Origin: Xylophilus sp. GW821-FHT01B05
GTDB lineage: Bacteria > Pseudomonadota > Gammaproteobacteria > Burkholderiales > Burkholderiaceae_C
DNA: 64,000 nt
NCBI GenBank assembly: GCA_038961845.1
Contig: CP152408.1
Span: 2,046,001 to 2,110,000 of the forward strand
Direction of reading: 5' to 3'
The notes under the pieces were generated by a model. The model did not search any database and was not told the DNA's origin. It saw nothing but the letters and a program-made list of their open reading frames with translations. Position 1 is the stretch's first letter, and each line of letters opens with the position of its first letter. The position numbers were made by a program, and so were the translations under genes. This document shows positions 40,142 through 47,727 of the stretch, piece by piece.

Positions 40142-41296
40142 ATGACTGATCTGTCCAAACGCTCCCTGCTGCAAGTCGCCGCGCTGTCCGCCGTGGCCGC
40201 TGCCGCGCTTGTCGGCTGCGGCAAGACGGAAGCCCCGGCACCGGCTCCAGCGCCGGCACCCGCCGCCGAGGCCCCCGCGCCGGCCAAGCCTGACCCGCTC
40301 AAGGTGGCGTTTGCCTACGTCGGCCCGGTGGGCGACGGCGGCTGGACTTTTGCGCACGACAAGGCACGCAAGGCCGTGCAGGAAGAGTTTGGCGACAAGA
40401 TCGTCACCAGCTACGTAGAGAGCGTGCCCGAGGGCGCCGACGCCGAGCGCGTGCTGCGCGACATGGCCACGCAAGGCAACAAGCTGATCTTCGGCACCAC
40501 CTTTGGCTACATGGAGCCCATGCTCAAGCTGGCACCTGACTTTGCTGACGTGAAGTTTGAGCACGCCACCGGCTTCAAGACCGCGGCCAACATGCGCACC
40601 TACGACAGCCGCACCTACGAAGGCGCCTACATGGCTGGCGTGATCGCCGGTGCCATGACCAAGTCCAACACCCTGGGCGTGGTTGGTTCGGTGCCCATCC
40701 CTGAGGTGATCCGCAACATCAACAGCTTCACGCTGGGTGCGCAAAGCGTGAACCCCAAGGTCAAGACCAAGGTGGTCTGGGTCAACGAATGGTTCAGCCC
40801 GCCCAAGGAAACCGAAGCCGCCACCTCGCTCATCAACGGCGGTGCCGACATCCTGTTCCAGAACACCGACTCGCCGGCTGTGCTCAAGACCGCTGAAGAA
40901 AAGGGCAAGCGCGCCTTCGGCTGGGATTCCGACATGACCGCCTACGGCCCCAAGGCGCATCTGGGCTCGGCCATCATCAACTGGCAGCCCTACTACTCCA
41001 AGGCCGTCAAGGACGCGCTGGAAAACACCTGGACCACCGGCCAAAGCTGGTGGGGCGTGAAGGAAGGCGCGATCGACATCGTCTCCATCGCCGAAGACGT
41101 GCCAGCAGAAACCAAGGCCAAGGTCGAAGAGATCAAGGCCGGCCTGAAGGCAGGCACCTACAGCATCTGGAAGGGCCCCATCGTCGACAACACCGGCAAG
41201 GAAGTGCTGGCCAAGGATGCCGTCGCCGATGACGCTTTCCTGAGCGGCGTGAAGTTCTACGTCAAGGGCGTGGAAGGCAAGGTTCCGGGTAACTGA
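40142..41296 (+). CDS. BMP-family nucleoside-binding lipoprotein
   Basis: A 384-residue substrate receptor. A lipoprotein signal ends in LVGC at about residue 22, so the mature protein is lipid-anchored. An Ala-Pro linker (APAPAPAPAPAAEAPAPA) separates the anchor from the PBP fold: KVAFAYVGPVGDGGWTFAHD, GNKLIFGTTFGYMEPM, GVVGSVPIPEV and GADILFQNTDS match the basic membrane protein family that binds purine nucleosides. The start at 40142 has GAAAGAG upstream; 40136 is an alternative. A strong terminator follows. Confidence 0.93.
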   Translation: MTDLSKRSLLQVAALSAVAAAALVGCGKTEAPAPAPAPAPAAEAPAPAKPDPLKVAFAYVGPVGDGGWTFAHDKARKAVQEEFGDKIVTSYVESVPEGADAERVLRDMATQGNKLIFGTTFGYMEPMLKLAPDFADVKFEHATGFKTAANMRTYDSRTYEGAYMAGVIAGAMTKSNTLGVVGSVPIPEVIRNINSFTLGAQSVNPKVKTKVVWVNEWFSPPKETEAATSLINGGADILFQNTDSPAVLKTAEEKGKRAFGWDSDMTAYGPKAHLGSAIINWQPYYSKAVKDALENTWTTGQSWWGVKEGAIDIVSIAEDVPAETKAKVEEIKAGLKAGTYSIWKGPIVDNTGKEVLAKDAVADDAFLSGVKFYVKGVEGKVPGN

Positions 41297-41421
41297 GTTC
41301 AACCCCAGGCTGCGCGCTTCGCGTCTTCGCCAACCCCCGTCTGGGGGCGACACCTGCAGACCGGCGGAGCCGGATCTGCGGTGTCTTTGGTGGGGGGGCG
41401 GGGCTCTGCGCTTGTTTAAGG

Positions 41422-41446
41422 AGGCCGCCTGTGAGCGGCCTTTTTT
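41422..41446 (+). terminator. Rho-independent terminator of the nucleoside transporter operon
   Basis: GGCCGC (41423-41428), loop CTGTGA, GCGGCC (41435-41440), then TTTTTT. A textbook intrinsic terminator, 125 bases after the lipoprotein stop and just before the integron's distal end. Confidence 0.92.
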
Positions 41447-41502
41447 GCGCGTATGGACGGCTATCGGCCAGGAGCAGGTATTGGTTTGATGTCGAAGCGG
41501 AC

Positions 41503-41571
41503 GCTCAACGTTTGACATGAGAGACGGCGCCCGGCTTGCCGGGTGACGTCCTCTCGATGGATGAGTTAGAC
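41503..41571 (-). other. attC site of cassette 4 (distal end of array)
   Basis: A 69-bp imperfect palindrome: GCTCAAC at 41503-41509 and GTTAGAC at 41565-41571, with an inner stem CGCCCGGCTTGCCGGGTGACG. The minus-strand R'' core GTCTAAC is the exact complement of the cassette's own left core at 42839-42833. Confidence 0.82.
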
Positions 41572-41596
41572 ATCACCCTCGCACCTTGAGAGTTCT

Positions 41597-42160
41597 CTAG
41601 CCGACCTGTCGAATCCAATCGCGAACGATGCTTTCAATGCGATCGATCTCGATCTGAGGAAGTGTGCCCGTGTGCATGATGATGTTTCGAGACATCTCCA
41701 GATCGTTGAAGCGGGACATGATCCAGGCTTGATCCGGAAAAAGGTCGGAGAAGTTCTCCCAGTTTGCAATGATGATCTGACCCAAGTTGCCAAACATGGT
41801 GTACCCGATCAACGCCGCAGACCGCGGGGTGTGATAGCGAGCGTCGGATTCCTTCTCTTTCAGCTTCTCTACGGCGGTTTTGATTTTCTGCGGCACGGCG
41901 GAAGACCACCAATCTGTTCCAACACGAGCAAGCAGACGCTCGGTTATCAGTTCGCGGACAGAATTCTCCAAGCAGAAGAAAGCCATGAAAACAGATGCCA
42001 TCTGCGTGGCTTCATAGACGACACGGGGACTAAAGCCTGCCTCTTCTACATTGATAGTTGGTGGTGTCGCAACGCTACCGCGGACGGAGATTCCATGCTC
42101 ATTGAGCTGGGAAAGCGAGTTTTCTGCCAGCATTGCGTTGAAAACGAATTGTTTGAGCAC
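41597..42160 (-). CDS. Swt1-type HEPN domain protein (cassette 4, second gene)
   Basis: A 187-residue protein starting with GTG. About residues 60-185 match the Swt1-like HEPN domain: LENSVRELITERL, TDWWSSAVPQKIK, GYTMFGNLGQIIIANWENFS and the RNase-type motif R-x4-H in EMSRNIIMHTG. HEPN domains with this motif are commonly metal-independent RNases in toxin and defence systems. It starts 2 bases after the DUF5343 stop, so the genes are translationally coupled and share one cassette. Function as an RNase is inferred. Confidence 0.8.
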   Translation of the reverse strand: MLKQFVFNAMLAENSLSQLNEHGISVRGSVATPPTINVEEAGFSPRVVYEATQMASVFMAFFCLENSVRELITERLLARVGTDWWSSAVPQKIKTAVEKLKEKESDARYHTPRSAALIGYTMFGNLGQIIIANWENFSDLFPDQAWIMSRFNDLEMSRNIIMHTGTLPQIEIDRIESIVRDWIRQVG

Positions 42161-42162
42161 GA

Positions 42163-42792
42163 CTACACCCCGAGGTTTTCTTTGAGGCTCTTGAAAATCG
42201 CGTTGTAGACGGTGATATCCGTCGTTACGGGCAGGTGGATCTGAATGTTGTAGTGATACTCAGAACGCCGACGGTGTATTGGTTCATCCGAGACAGCCTC
42301 GAGCCTTAGCTTGACTGGGCTTTCGGGCTCCTCCGGCGCTGGCTTAACTGCATCTCGACCAAGCTTGGGTTCAAACTTCGCTAGAGAGGCGAGAGTCTTA
42401 AACGTGGCGTAGTAACGACTGACCGTTTCCTCATCTTTCCCAGTGATCCGAAGCATTGCGCCCTTAACTTCGGTTTCAGGGGCAGAGTTCATATTTGCGT
42501 CGATCGCGAAAAGATCAGGGTATGCCGCACGAACCCTTTCGCCGAGCACGTAACGCCAGTCGTTTGGATCTCGCAGGCGGTCATAGTGTTCGGTTGGTGC
42601 ACCTGAGTCGGTAAGAAACCCCAACCCCTTCATTACCGAGACCATGGCCCGGTCGTTGGAGGCGGTAAAGCCCCACGTGGCAAGCGTCTCGCGACTGAAT
42701 CGCTCTGGCTTAGCGGCCGATCGCACTCGCGAGAGGATCGGCTCAATTTTGTTGTTGGAAATGATGTACGCGTATGAATCGGGCATTTCCAT
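42163..42792 (-). CDS. DUF5343 domain protein (cassette 4, first gene)
   Basis: A 209-residue protein. Residues 1-140 follow the DUF5343 pattern: SYAYIISNNKIEPILSRVRS, ETLATWGFTASNDRAMVSVM, KGLGFLTDSGAPTEHYDRLR and VRAAYPDLFAI. The C-terminal part (about 165-209) is a separate small domain (YHYNIQIHLPVTTDITVYNA), reminiscent of domains seen in bacterial defence proteins. DUF5343 has no proven function. GAGGGAG lies just before the first two ATGs. As first gene of the pair it may be regulator, sensor or antitoxin for the HEPN protein. Confidence 0.82.
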   Translation of the reverse strand: MEMPDSYAYIISNNKIEPILSRVRSAAKPERFSRETLATWGFTASNDRAMVSVMKGLGFLTDSGAPTEHYDRLRDPNDWRYVLGERVRAAYPDLFAIDANMNSAPETEVKGAMLRITGKDEETVSRYYATFKTLASLAKFEPKLGRDAVKPAPEEPESPVKLRLEAVSDEPIHRRRSEYHYNIQIHLPVTTDITVYNAIFKSLKENLGV

Positions 42793-42832
42793 CTCCCTCG
42801 ATGAAGTTGTATGGGTAAGTCTAGCTAGTGAC

Positions 42833-42890
42833 GTCTAACGACTAAATTCAGGCGCCGCCGAAGGCGGTCGGCCGCAATGCCGGGTTAGCA
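42833..42890 (-). other. attC site of cassette 3
   Basis: A 58-bp site with GTCTAAC (42833-42839) and GTTAGCA (42884-42890) as outer cores and a central stem CGCCGCCGAAGGCGG. The stop codon of the cassette 3 gene lies inside it. Confidence 0.88.
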
Positions 42891-43432
42891 AATGGCATAT
42901 TTTTCCTAATCGTGCCAAGTTCATCCCTCAACTTCTGAAGTACCAAGCTAAATGAATAAGGTTCAAAGCCAAGAGCAGCTCGCCACTCATCTCCTCTGAG
43001 GTTAATAGGATAACGATGAAGTTGGTCCTGAGGCATGGACTTGCTTTGCTTCTTAACTTCGGTGAGAAAGTCTTCGCCAAACTGGGAAGCAAGCGCTGAG
43101 ACATCGAGTGGCTCTTGTCTAAACGGTAGATCGAACTCCATTGGCTTACCGGGGTAAAGCTCAGAGTACCGTTTGTAAAGATGGTCAAGGTCGTGGCCAA
43201 GGCCTTTGCCAAACGATTCGTCAGGCACCTTTCTAACAATTGCTGCCTTCAGGAAGAGTTCGAGTGCGTGGAAAGTGAGGGACATAACTACGGCCCCATG
43301 TGCATAGTTGGCCTCATTTTTGGCGCCACACATCATCTTGCAAAGAGCTGCAGCTGAATCAAGATAGGCGTCTGAGAACACAAGCAGCTGATCTGCCACA
43401 GGCTTCTTTTGTATATCACTGAAATGCAGCAT
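42848..43432 (-). CDS. HEPN-like hypothetical protein (cassette 3)
   Basis: About 194 residues. The middle resembles HEPN-type helical bundles: ANYAHGAVVMSLTFHALELF followed by LKAAI, then GHDLDHLYKRYSELYPG. No R-x4-6-H motif is evident, so it may be non-catalytic or belong to a nucleotidyltransferase-partner or AbiV-like group. The ATG at 43432 has GGAG upstream; a TTG at 43450 is also possible. The stop falls within attC, common for compact cassettes. Confidence 0.65.
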   Translation of the reverse strand: MLHFSDIQKKPVADQLLVFSDAYLDSAAALCKMMCGAKNEANYAHGAVVMSLTFHALELFLKAAIVRKVPDESFGKGLGHDLDHLYKRYSELYPGKPMEFDLPFRQEPLDVSALASQFGEDFLTEVKKQSKSMPQDQLHRYPINLRGDEWRAALGFEPYSFSLVLQKLRDELGTIRKNMPFANPALRPTAFGGA

Positions 43433-43459
43433 ATGCGCAAACCACTCCAATAAAAGTGA

Positions 43460-43526
43460 CGCTAACGTTGAAGTTCACCTGCGGACCGAGGCTTGCCGAG
43501 GGACGTCAGGTGGAACGACCGGTTAG
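43460..43526 (-). other. attC site of cassette 2, interrupted by an IS
   Basis: CGCTAAC (43460-43466) is one outer core, and the inner arms AGTTCACCTGC and GCAGGTGG-type complement flank GGCTTGCCGAGGG. The other core stops at GTTAG (43522-43526), where the IS begins; its missing GCC continues at 44719-44721. Removing the IS restores GTTAGGCC, the complement of the cassette 2 left core. Confidence 0.85.
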
Positions 43527-44714
43527 GGACATCCTGCAAAACTCCCCCGCGCATCTGGATGCGCCCGTTTGTTCAGGCATGCTCGGCGCCCATGAAGCAA
43601 GCCGGCCTGGACCTGAACCTGAGCACGAAGAAGACCCGCAAGCAGGTGTTCCTGCAGGAGATGGACCAGGTGGTGCCGTGGGCGTCCTTGGTCGATCTCA
43701 TCGCCCCGTACTACAGCGAAGGACGCACAGGCCGCCCGCCCTTTGCCTTGGAGACCATGCTGCGGCTGCACTTCATCCAGCAATGGTTCAGCCTGTCGGA
43801 CCAGGCGATGGAAGAGGCCCTCTTCGATATCCCCCTGTACCGAGAGTTCGCGGGCCTGGACGCCCATGGTCGCCTGCCCGATGAAAGCACCATCCTGCGC
43901 TTTCGCCACCGGCTGGAGCGCCACAAGCTGGCCGAACAGATCCTGATCACCGTCAACACCCTGCTGGAGAGCAAAGGCCTGTTGCTCAAGGAAGGCACGG
44001 CCGTCGACGCCACGCTGATCCCAGCCCCCAGCTCCACCAAGAACAAAGACAAAGCACGCGACCCCGAGATGCACTCGAGCAAGAAGGGAAATCAGTGGCA
44101 CTTCGGTATGAAGGCCCACATCGGGGTAGATGCAGACTCTGGCCTGGTCCACACCGTGCGCGGCAGCTCCGGCCACGTGGGCGACGTCACCGAAGGCAAC
44201 AGCCTGCTGCACGGACAGGAAACAGACGCCTTCGGGGACGCTGGCTACCAGGGGATCGGCAAGCGCCCGGATGCCAAGGACAGCGTCACCTGGCACATCG
44301 CCATGAAGCCAGGCAAGCGCAAGAAGCTGAGCAAAGACAAGGTATCCGATGTACTGGTCCACCAGCTCGAAAAGCTCAAGGCCGGCATCCGCGCCAAGGT
44401 GGAACACCCGTTCCGGGTCATCAAGCGCCAGTTCGCCTACACCAAGGTGCGCTACCGGGGGCTGAAGAAAAACACGCAGCAGTTGCACACGCTGTTCGCC
44501 CTGTCCAACCTGTGGATGGCGCGCTACCGGCTGATGGGGTGAAGGATTGAGGGGATCGGTGCGCCTGTGTGGTGCGGGGGAGGGTCAAAAAGGCCCTGGA
44601 TGCACCGGAAAGCAGGCGGCAGACCCTTCTGAGAGGGGCATGCGCCCCTGGAATCCACGATTGAGATCACGCGTAGGGGATGTCACATTGCAAATCGTGT
44701 TTTGCAGGACATCC
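43527..44714 (+). mobile_element. IS5-family insertion sequence (1188 bp) in an attC core
   Basis: Ends are imperfect inverted repeats: GGACATCCTGCAAAAC at 43527 and, from the right end, GGATGTCCTGCAAAAC (13 of 16 identical). Flanks are TTAG on the left and CTAG on the right, which fit the YTAR 4-bp target of the IS5 group with one changed base. It carries one transposase gene, read rightward against the cassette array. Confidence 0.88.
43592..44542 (+). CDS. IS5-family transposase
   Basis: A 316-residue DDE transposase starting MKQAGLDLNLSTKKTRKQ. The DUF772-type N-terminal region (GRTGRPPFALETMLRLHFIQ) is followed by catalytic Asp in AVDATLIPAP, Asp in FGDAGYQGIG and Glu in KVEHPFRVIKRQF. 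The gene is intact, so the element could be active. The ATG at 43592 fits other IS5 proteins; the frame is open further upstream without support. Confidence 0.93.
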   Translation: MKQAGLDLNLSTKKTRKQVFLQEMDQVVPWASLVDLIAPYYSEGRTGRPPFALETMLRLHFIQQWFSLSDQAMEEALFDIPLYREFAGLDAHGRLPDESTILRFRHRLERHKLAEQILITVNTLLESKGLLLKEGTAVDATLIPAPSSTKNKDKARDPEMHSSKKGNQWHFGMKAHIGVDADSGLVHTVRGSSGHVGDVTEGNSLLHGQETDAFGDAGYQGIGKRPDAKDSVTWHIAMKPGKRKKLSKDKVSDVLVHQLEKLKAGIRAKVEHPFRVIKRQFAYTKVRYRGLKKNTQQLHTLFALSNLWMARYRLMG

Positions 44715-44732
44715 CTAGGCCTCACGGCGCGG

Positions 44733-45467
44733 TCACTCCGGCCTGTTGGGAACGAGTTTCTCCTTTAGCGCCAGAACGGCGGCTCTGCGATCAGCGCGAA
44801 GAGCTGGAACTACATACAGCTCGTGAAGTACGTCCGATAGCGCAAGCAGGATTAATCGAAGATGCCGAGACTCCCATCCGTCGTAAGCGTTCTCGTGGAC
44901 CTTAGTGCTCGTGACCTGCTGAATGGTCAGAAGGGTGTCAAAAAAAGTCGGCTCGACTTCAGGATGAAGGCCCTTCAACGACTTAATGCGATCCTCGTAG
45001 TTTTCGCCAGCTGCCTTGTGAAGAACGCCAAGTTCATAAACCAATTTTCTGGCGCAGGCGGAAGCACCTGTCAAAAAGTTACTCTTAAGGCAGCCTTCGG
45101 CTTCAGTCAATAATTGCCGGAGCACTCGTGGAATTCTGTCGTCGAGGGCGAAGAACGACGTGGGAACAGAATAAAAGAAGGCTTCGTCCAGAACGCAATC
45201 ATCATCGTCAATCTCGAATCGAAACTCGGGCTCGTTCCGTACGGTCCCGATGTACTTGGTTTCAATTTCTACGAAGGCCAAATGCATCGAATCGTTTTCG
45301 CACGACGAACACCTTGTGATGTAACCAAAGCAAGGTTTTGCATCCGTCCAATCGAACCGAAATTTCGCGCTAACCACGTAAGCGACATTTCTGCGATTGC
45401 AAAATGGACAGTTGTAAACGCAAGAGTCTACGAAGTATCGGGAATCTAGGTGGGATTGATCGGGCAT
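44733..45467 (-). CDS. DUF4145-like protein (cassette 2)
   Basis: A 244-residue protein. An N-terminal zinc-finger-like segment has CPFCNRRN and a later CSSCEND. The C-terminal half resembles DUF4145: PRVLRQLLTEAEGCLKSNFL, TGASACARKLVYELGVLHKA and IKSLKGLHPEVEPTFFDTLL. DUF4145 proteins are HEPN-related and frequent in defence islands, but no function is established. Its natural attC was split by the IS, leaving the gene 18 bases from the IS end. Confidence 0.72.
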   Translation of the reverse strand: MPDQSHLDSRYFVDSCVYNCPFCNRRNVAYVVSAKFRFDWTDAKPCFGYITRCSSCENDSMHLAFVEIETKYIGTVRNEPEFRFEIDDDDCVLDEAFFYSVPTSFFALDDRIPRVLRQLLTEAEGCLKSNFLTGASACARKLVYELGVLHKAAGENYEDRIKSLKGLHPEVEPTFFDTLLTIQQVTSTKVHENAYDGWESRHLRLILLALSDVLHELYVVPALRADRRAAVLALKEKLVPNRPE

Positions 45468-45482
45468 GATGAGGATTGTGAG

Positions 45483-45539
45483 GCCTAACGCTGGAGTTAA
45501 GCGGCGGCGAAGCCGTCCGCCTTGAACGAATGGTTAGCC
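45483..45539 (-). other. attC site of cassette 1
   Basis: A 57-bp site: outer cores GCCTAAC (45483-45489) and GTTAGCC (45533-45539); inner arms GTTAAGCGG and CCGCCTTGAAC pair with an unpaired base, and GGCGAAGCC is the loop. The minus-strand R'' core GGCTAAC complements the cassette start GTTAGCC at attI. Confidence 0.9.
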
Positions 45540-45872
45540 ACCGTCGGCGATGACAAGGCCGTGGTGCTGCTCGAGATATTTGAGCATGCGATCGAGTGCG
45601 GAAATTATATCGAGTTGGTTGGCGCCAAAAGCATAGTAGCCACTACGAAGAGCGTCGTCTGAGACGGATCCAGGAATGGTGCCGGAGCTAACCTTTTGCT
45701 TGGAGCCATCGGGTAGTCGCAGAGTTAGTGGATAACGAAAGCTGCGACCTTCGGCTTCTCGTACGCCGCCAGGACCATAGTTTTGGATGTTTCCGTTGTA
45801 GCAGGCGTTGCCGAGGATGCTCTCGAGCTGGACGAGAATTTGACGACGAGATTTCTGAAGCTGATCGGCCAA
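45534..45872 (-). CDS. Hypothetical protein of cassette 1
   Basis: About 112 residues, not recognised. It begins with TTG at 45872, preceded by AGGGGAAG 4-5 bases upstream, right after the attI junction. Visible features: QLQKSRRQILVQLESILGNA, PLTLRLPDGSKQKVSSGTIP and a C-terminal helix IISALDRMLKYLEQHHG. The stop TAA lies in the attC core. The same frame is open further upstream through attI into the integrase gene, but that part is antisense and outside the cassette. Confidence 0.65.
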   Translation of the reverse strand: MADQLQKSRRQILVQLESILGNACYNGNIQNYGPGGVREAEGRSFRYPLTLRLPDGSKQKVSSGTIPGSVSDDALRSGYYAFGANQLDIISALDRMLKYLEQHHGLVIADGG

Positions 45873-45889
45873 AATACTTCCCCTGTAGT

Positions 45890-46001
45890 GGCTAACGCAA
45901 TATATCCCGCAGAACCTGCGGAATAAGCTGGACGAGGCGGGATATTCTGGGCACGGCTTCCTACTGAAAGTGGCTTGCAGCCTGGGTTGGCGATCGATAC
46001 G
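45890..46001 (-). other. attI recombination region
   Basis: The core GTTAGCC lies at 45896-45890 on the minus strand, the junction with cassette 1. To its right are two nested dyads: CCGCAG-AAC-CTGCGG (45907-45921) and ATATCCCGC (45902-45910) with GCGGGATAT (45937-45945). They are candidate integrase-binding or promoter-control sites. The cassette promoter Pc should lie here or in the integrase gene but was not pinned down. Confidence 0.65.
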
Positions 46002-46017
46002 CTGTGCAAAAACACAG
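46002..46017. promoter_or_regulatory. LexA (SOS) box of the integrase gene
   Basis: CTGTGCAAAAACACAG fits the LexA consensus CTGT-N8-ACAG exactly and ends 13 bases before the integrase ATG, next to a TATAAA (46020-46025) that may be the -10. SOS control of integron integrases through such a box is established in other bacteria. Confidence 0.82.
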
Positions 46018-46030
46018 GTATAAAAATCCC

Positions 46031-47066
46031 ATGAAACCCGGCACACCTGTTTTGCGCTCCACACGACTGTTGGACCAAGTCCGGGAGCGTGTTCGTTACC
46101 GGCACTATATATAGCCTCAGCACCGAGAAGGCCTACCTGTATTGGGTACGCTTTTTCATTCGTTGGCATGGCCGCGCCGGAGGTATGCGGTATCCGCGTG
46201 ACATGGGTGCGCCAGAGGTGGAGGCTTTTTTGACCATGCTGGCCACCGAGCGCAGGGTATCGGCATCCACGCACAACCAGGCCCTCAGCGCGTTGTTGTT
46301 TCTATATCGGGAAGTGCTGAGCATCGATTTGCCTTGGCTGGATGGCGTGAGCCGCCCGCCGCAAAAGCGCCGCATTCCCAGTGTGCTGACCAAGGAGGAA
46401 GTGGCCGCGCTGTTCCAGTTTCTCAACTCGGACATGCGTCTCTTGGCGCAACTGCTGTACGGCACGGGAATGCGCCTGATGGAGGGGCTGCGGCTGCGCA
46501 TCAAGGATGTGGACTTTGACCGCCATGTGATCATCGTGCGCGAAGCCAAGGGCAACAAGGATCGGGTGGTGATGTTGCCGCGTGCTTTGGCTCCCGCATT
46601 GCGTCAGCAGCTTTTGCACGCCCGTCATGTTTGGGAAGAGGACCGGCAGGCGCAGCGCGGCGGTGTGCAAACACCGCATGCACTGGAGCAAAAATATCCT
46701 CGGGTCGGCAGTACCTGGGGGTGGTTCTGGTTGTTTCCATCGCCGACTTTCTACATCGACCCGCACACAGGCTCTGAACGCCGCCATCACTTGTTTGAAG
46801 AGCGGTTGCAACGCGCAATCAAGAGGGCCGTGGCCCAGGCGGGCATTTGCAAGCCCGTTTCTGTGCATACCCTGCGCCACAGCTTTGTCACGCACTTGCT
46901 GCAATCTGGCACCGATATACGCACGGTGCAGGAGTTTCTCGGCCACAGCGATGTGTCGACCACCATGATCTACACGCATGTGCTGAAAGTGTGCGGGCAG
47001 AACGGTCAGCCCGCTGGACACCATGGGTTTCGGAGCATGACAGACCGCTTTGAGGTTGCCGGATGA
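46031..47066 (+). pseudogene. intI: Integron integrase IntI, frameshifted near the N-terminus
   Basis: A tyrosine recombinase of the integron class. From 46031 the frame reads [20 protein letters not shown], then VRYRHYI and stops at TAG 46112-46114. The remaining integrase continues in another frame from [20 protein letters not shown] to the end at 47066. TATATATA at the break suggests a 4-bp insertion; removing it restores [11 protein letters not shown]. The rest is complete: Arg in [10 protein letters not shown], Lys in GNKDR, the IntI-specific segment [26 protein letters not shown] and [16 protein letters not shown] with the Tyr nucleophile. A GTG at 46089 could start a protein lacking about 27 residues. 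Confidence 0.87.
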
Positions 47067-47158
47067 ATGTCTCTTGTGGGTCGTTAACAGCCATTAATCG
47101 AAGGCCGCTCCGGGCCCCTCGCCGCCACACACACAACGCCAAGCGGGCCGCCACATAC

Positions 47159-47644
47159 TCACCCACCCTTAACCGCCGCCACAGCACTACTCGAAAACTG
47201 CATAACCACCACCCCCACCACAATCAACCCAGCCCCCGCCAACCGCCCCGGCGTAACAGCACGCGCAGCAAAGCCAAAGAGCCCGTAGTGGTCAAACGCC
47301 AGCGCCGCCAGCAACTGGCCCGCGATCACGGTGGCCATGAAGGCGCCGGCGCCTATGCGGGGGGCCAGCACCAGGGCGGCGGTGATGTAGAACACGCCGA
47401 CGATGCCGCCCAGCCAGGTCCAGGCCGGGCCTTGGGTGGCCTGCGAGAAGTCTGGCGCGGGCACGCGCAGCAGCAGGACCACGGCCACCGCGGCCACGGC
47501 GCTGACGGCCAGAGATACCAGCGTGGCCCAGAGCGGGTGCCCCAGGCCACGGCCCAGCGCGGCGTTGGCGCCGGCCTGTATCGGCACTACGGCCCCGGCT
47601 GCCAATGAGACCAACAGGGCCAGCAAAGAGGTTTGTGTGTTCAT
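47159..47644 (-). CDS. DMT-family transporter, YdcZ/DUF606 type
   Basis: A 161-residue membrane protein with five hydrophobic segments. It begins LLALLVSLAAGAVVPIQAGA and NAALGRGLGHPLWATLVSL, the DUF606/YdcZ signature, and ends GRLAGAGLIVVGVVVMQFSS. These half-size drug/metabolite transporters have no firm substrate. It diverges from a LysR regulator 84 bases away, which probably controls it. Confidence 0.85.
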   Translation of the reverse strand: MNTQTSLLALLVSLAAGAVVPIQAGANAALGRGLGHPLWATLVSLAVSAVAAVAVVLLLRVPAPDFSQATQGPAWTWLGGIVGVFYITAALVLAPRIGAGAFMATVIAGQLLAALAFDHYGLFGFAARAVTPGRLAGAGLIVVGVVVMQFSSSAVAAVKGG

Positions 47645-47727
47645 GGTGTTGCTCCAGATAGATGCGTGTTGCCTGGAGTTTGGTATGCCGCTATCTTTAA
47701 TACCAATTCTTGTTTTGTCAGTGAAAC

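Larger units (their letters stand above)
41503..47066 (-). mobile_element. Integron: integrase gene, attI and four gene cassettes
   Basis: An integrase gene (46031-47066, plus strand) has, upstream, a leftward array of minus-strand genes separated by attC sites at 45483-45539, 43460-43526 (interrupted), 42833-42890 and 41503-41571. Core pairing supports real cassettes: each cassette's left core is the complement of its own attC's other core (GTTAGCC/GGCTAAC, GTTAGGC/GCCTAAC, GTTAGAC/GTCTAAC; the third differs in one base). The array lies between the nucleoside transporter terminator and a DMT transporter gene, so it looks chromosomal. Boundaries beyond the last attC and the integrase stop are not defined. 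Confidence 0.92.

Noticed and set aside
41297..41400. Hairpin-rich sequence after the lipoprotein gene (CCCCCGTCTGGGGG and others)
   Set aside because: Several weak stems but no clear RNA family; the real terminator is just downstream at 41422-41446.
45873..46274. Upstream extension of the cassette 1 gene
   Set aside because: It crosses the attI core and runs antisense through the integrase start, so it cannot belong to the cassette.
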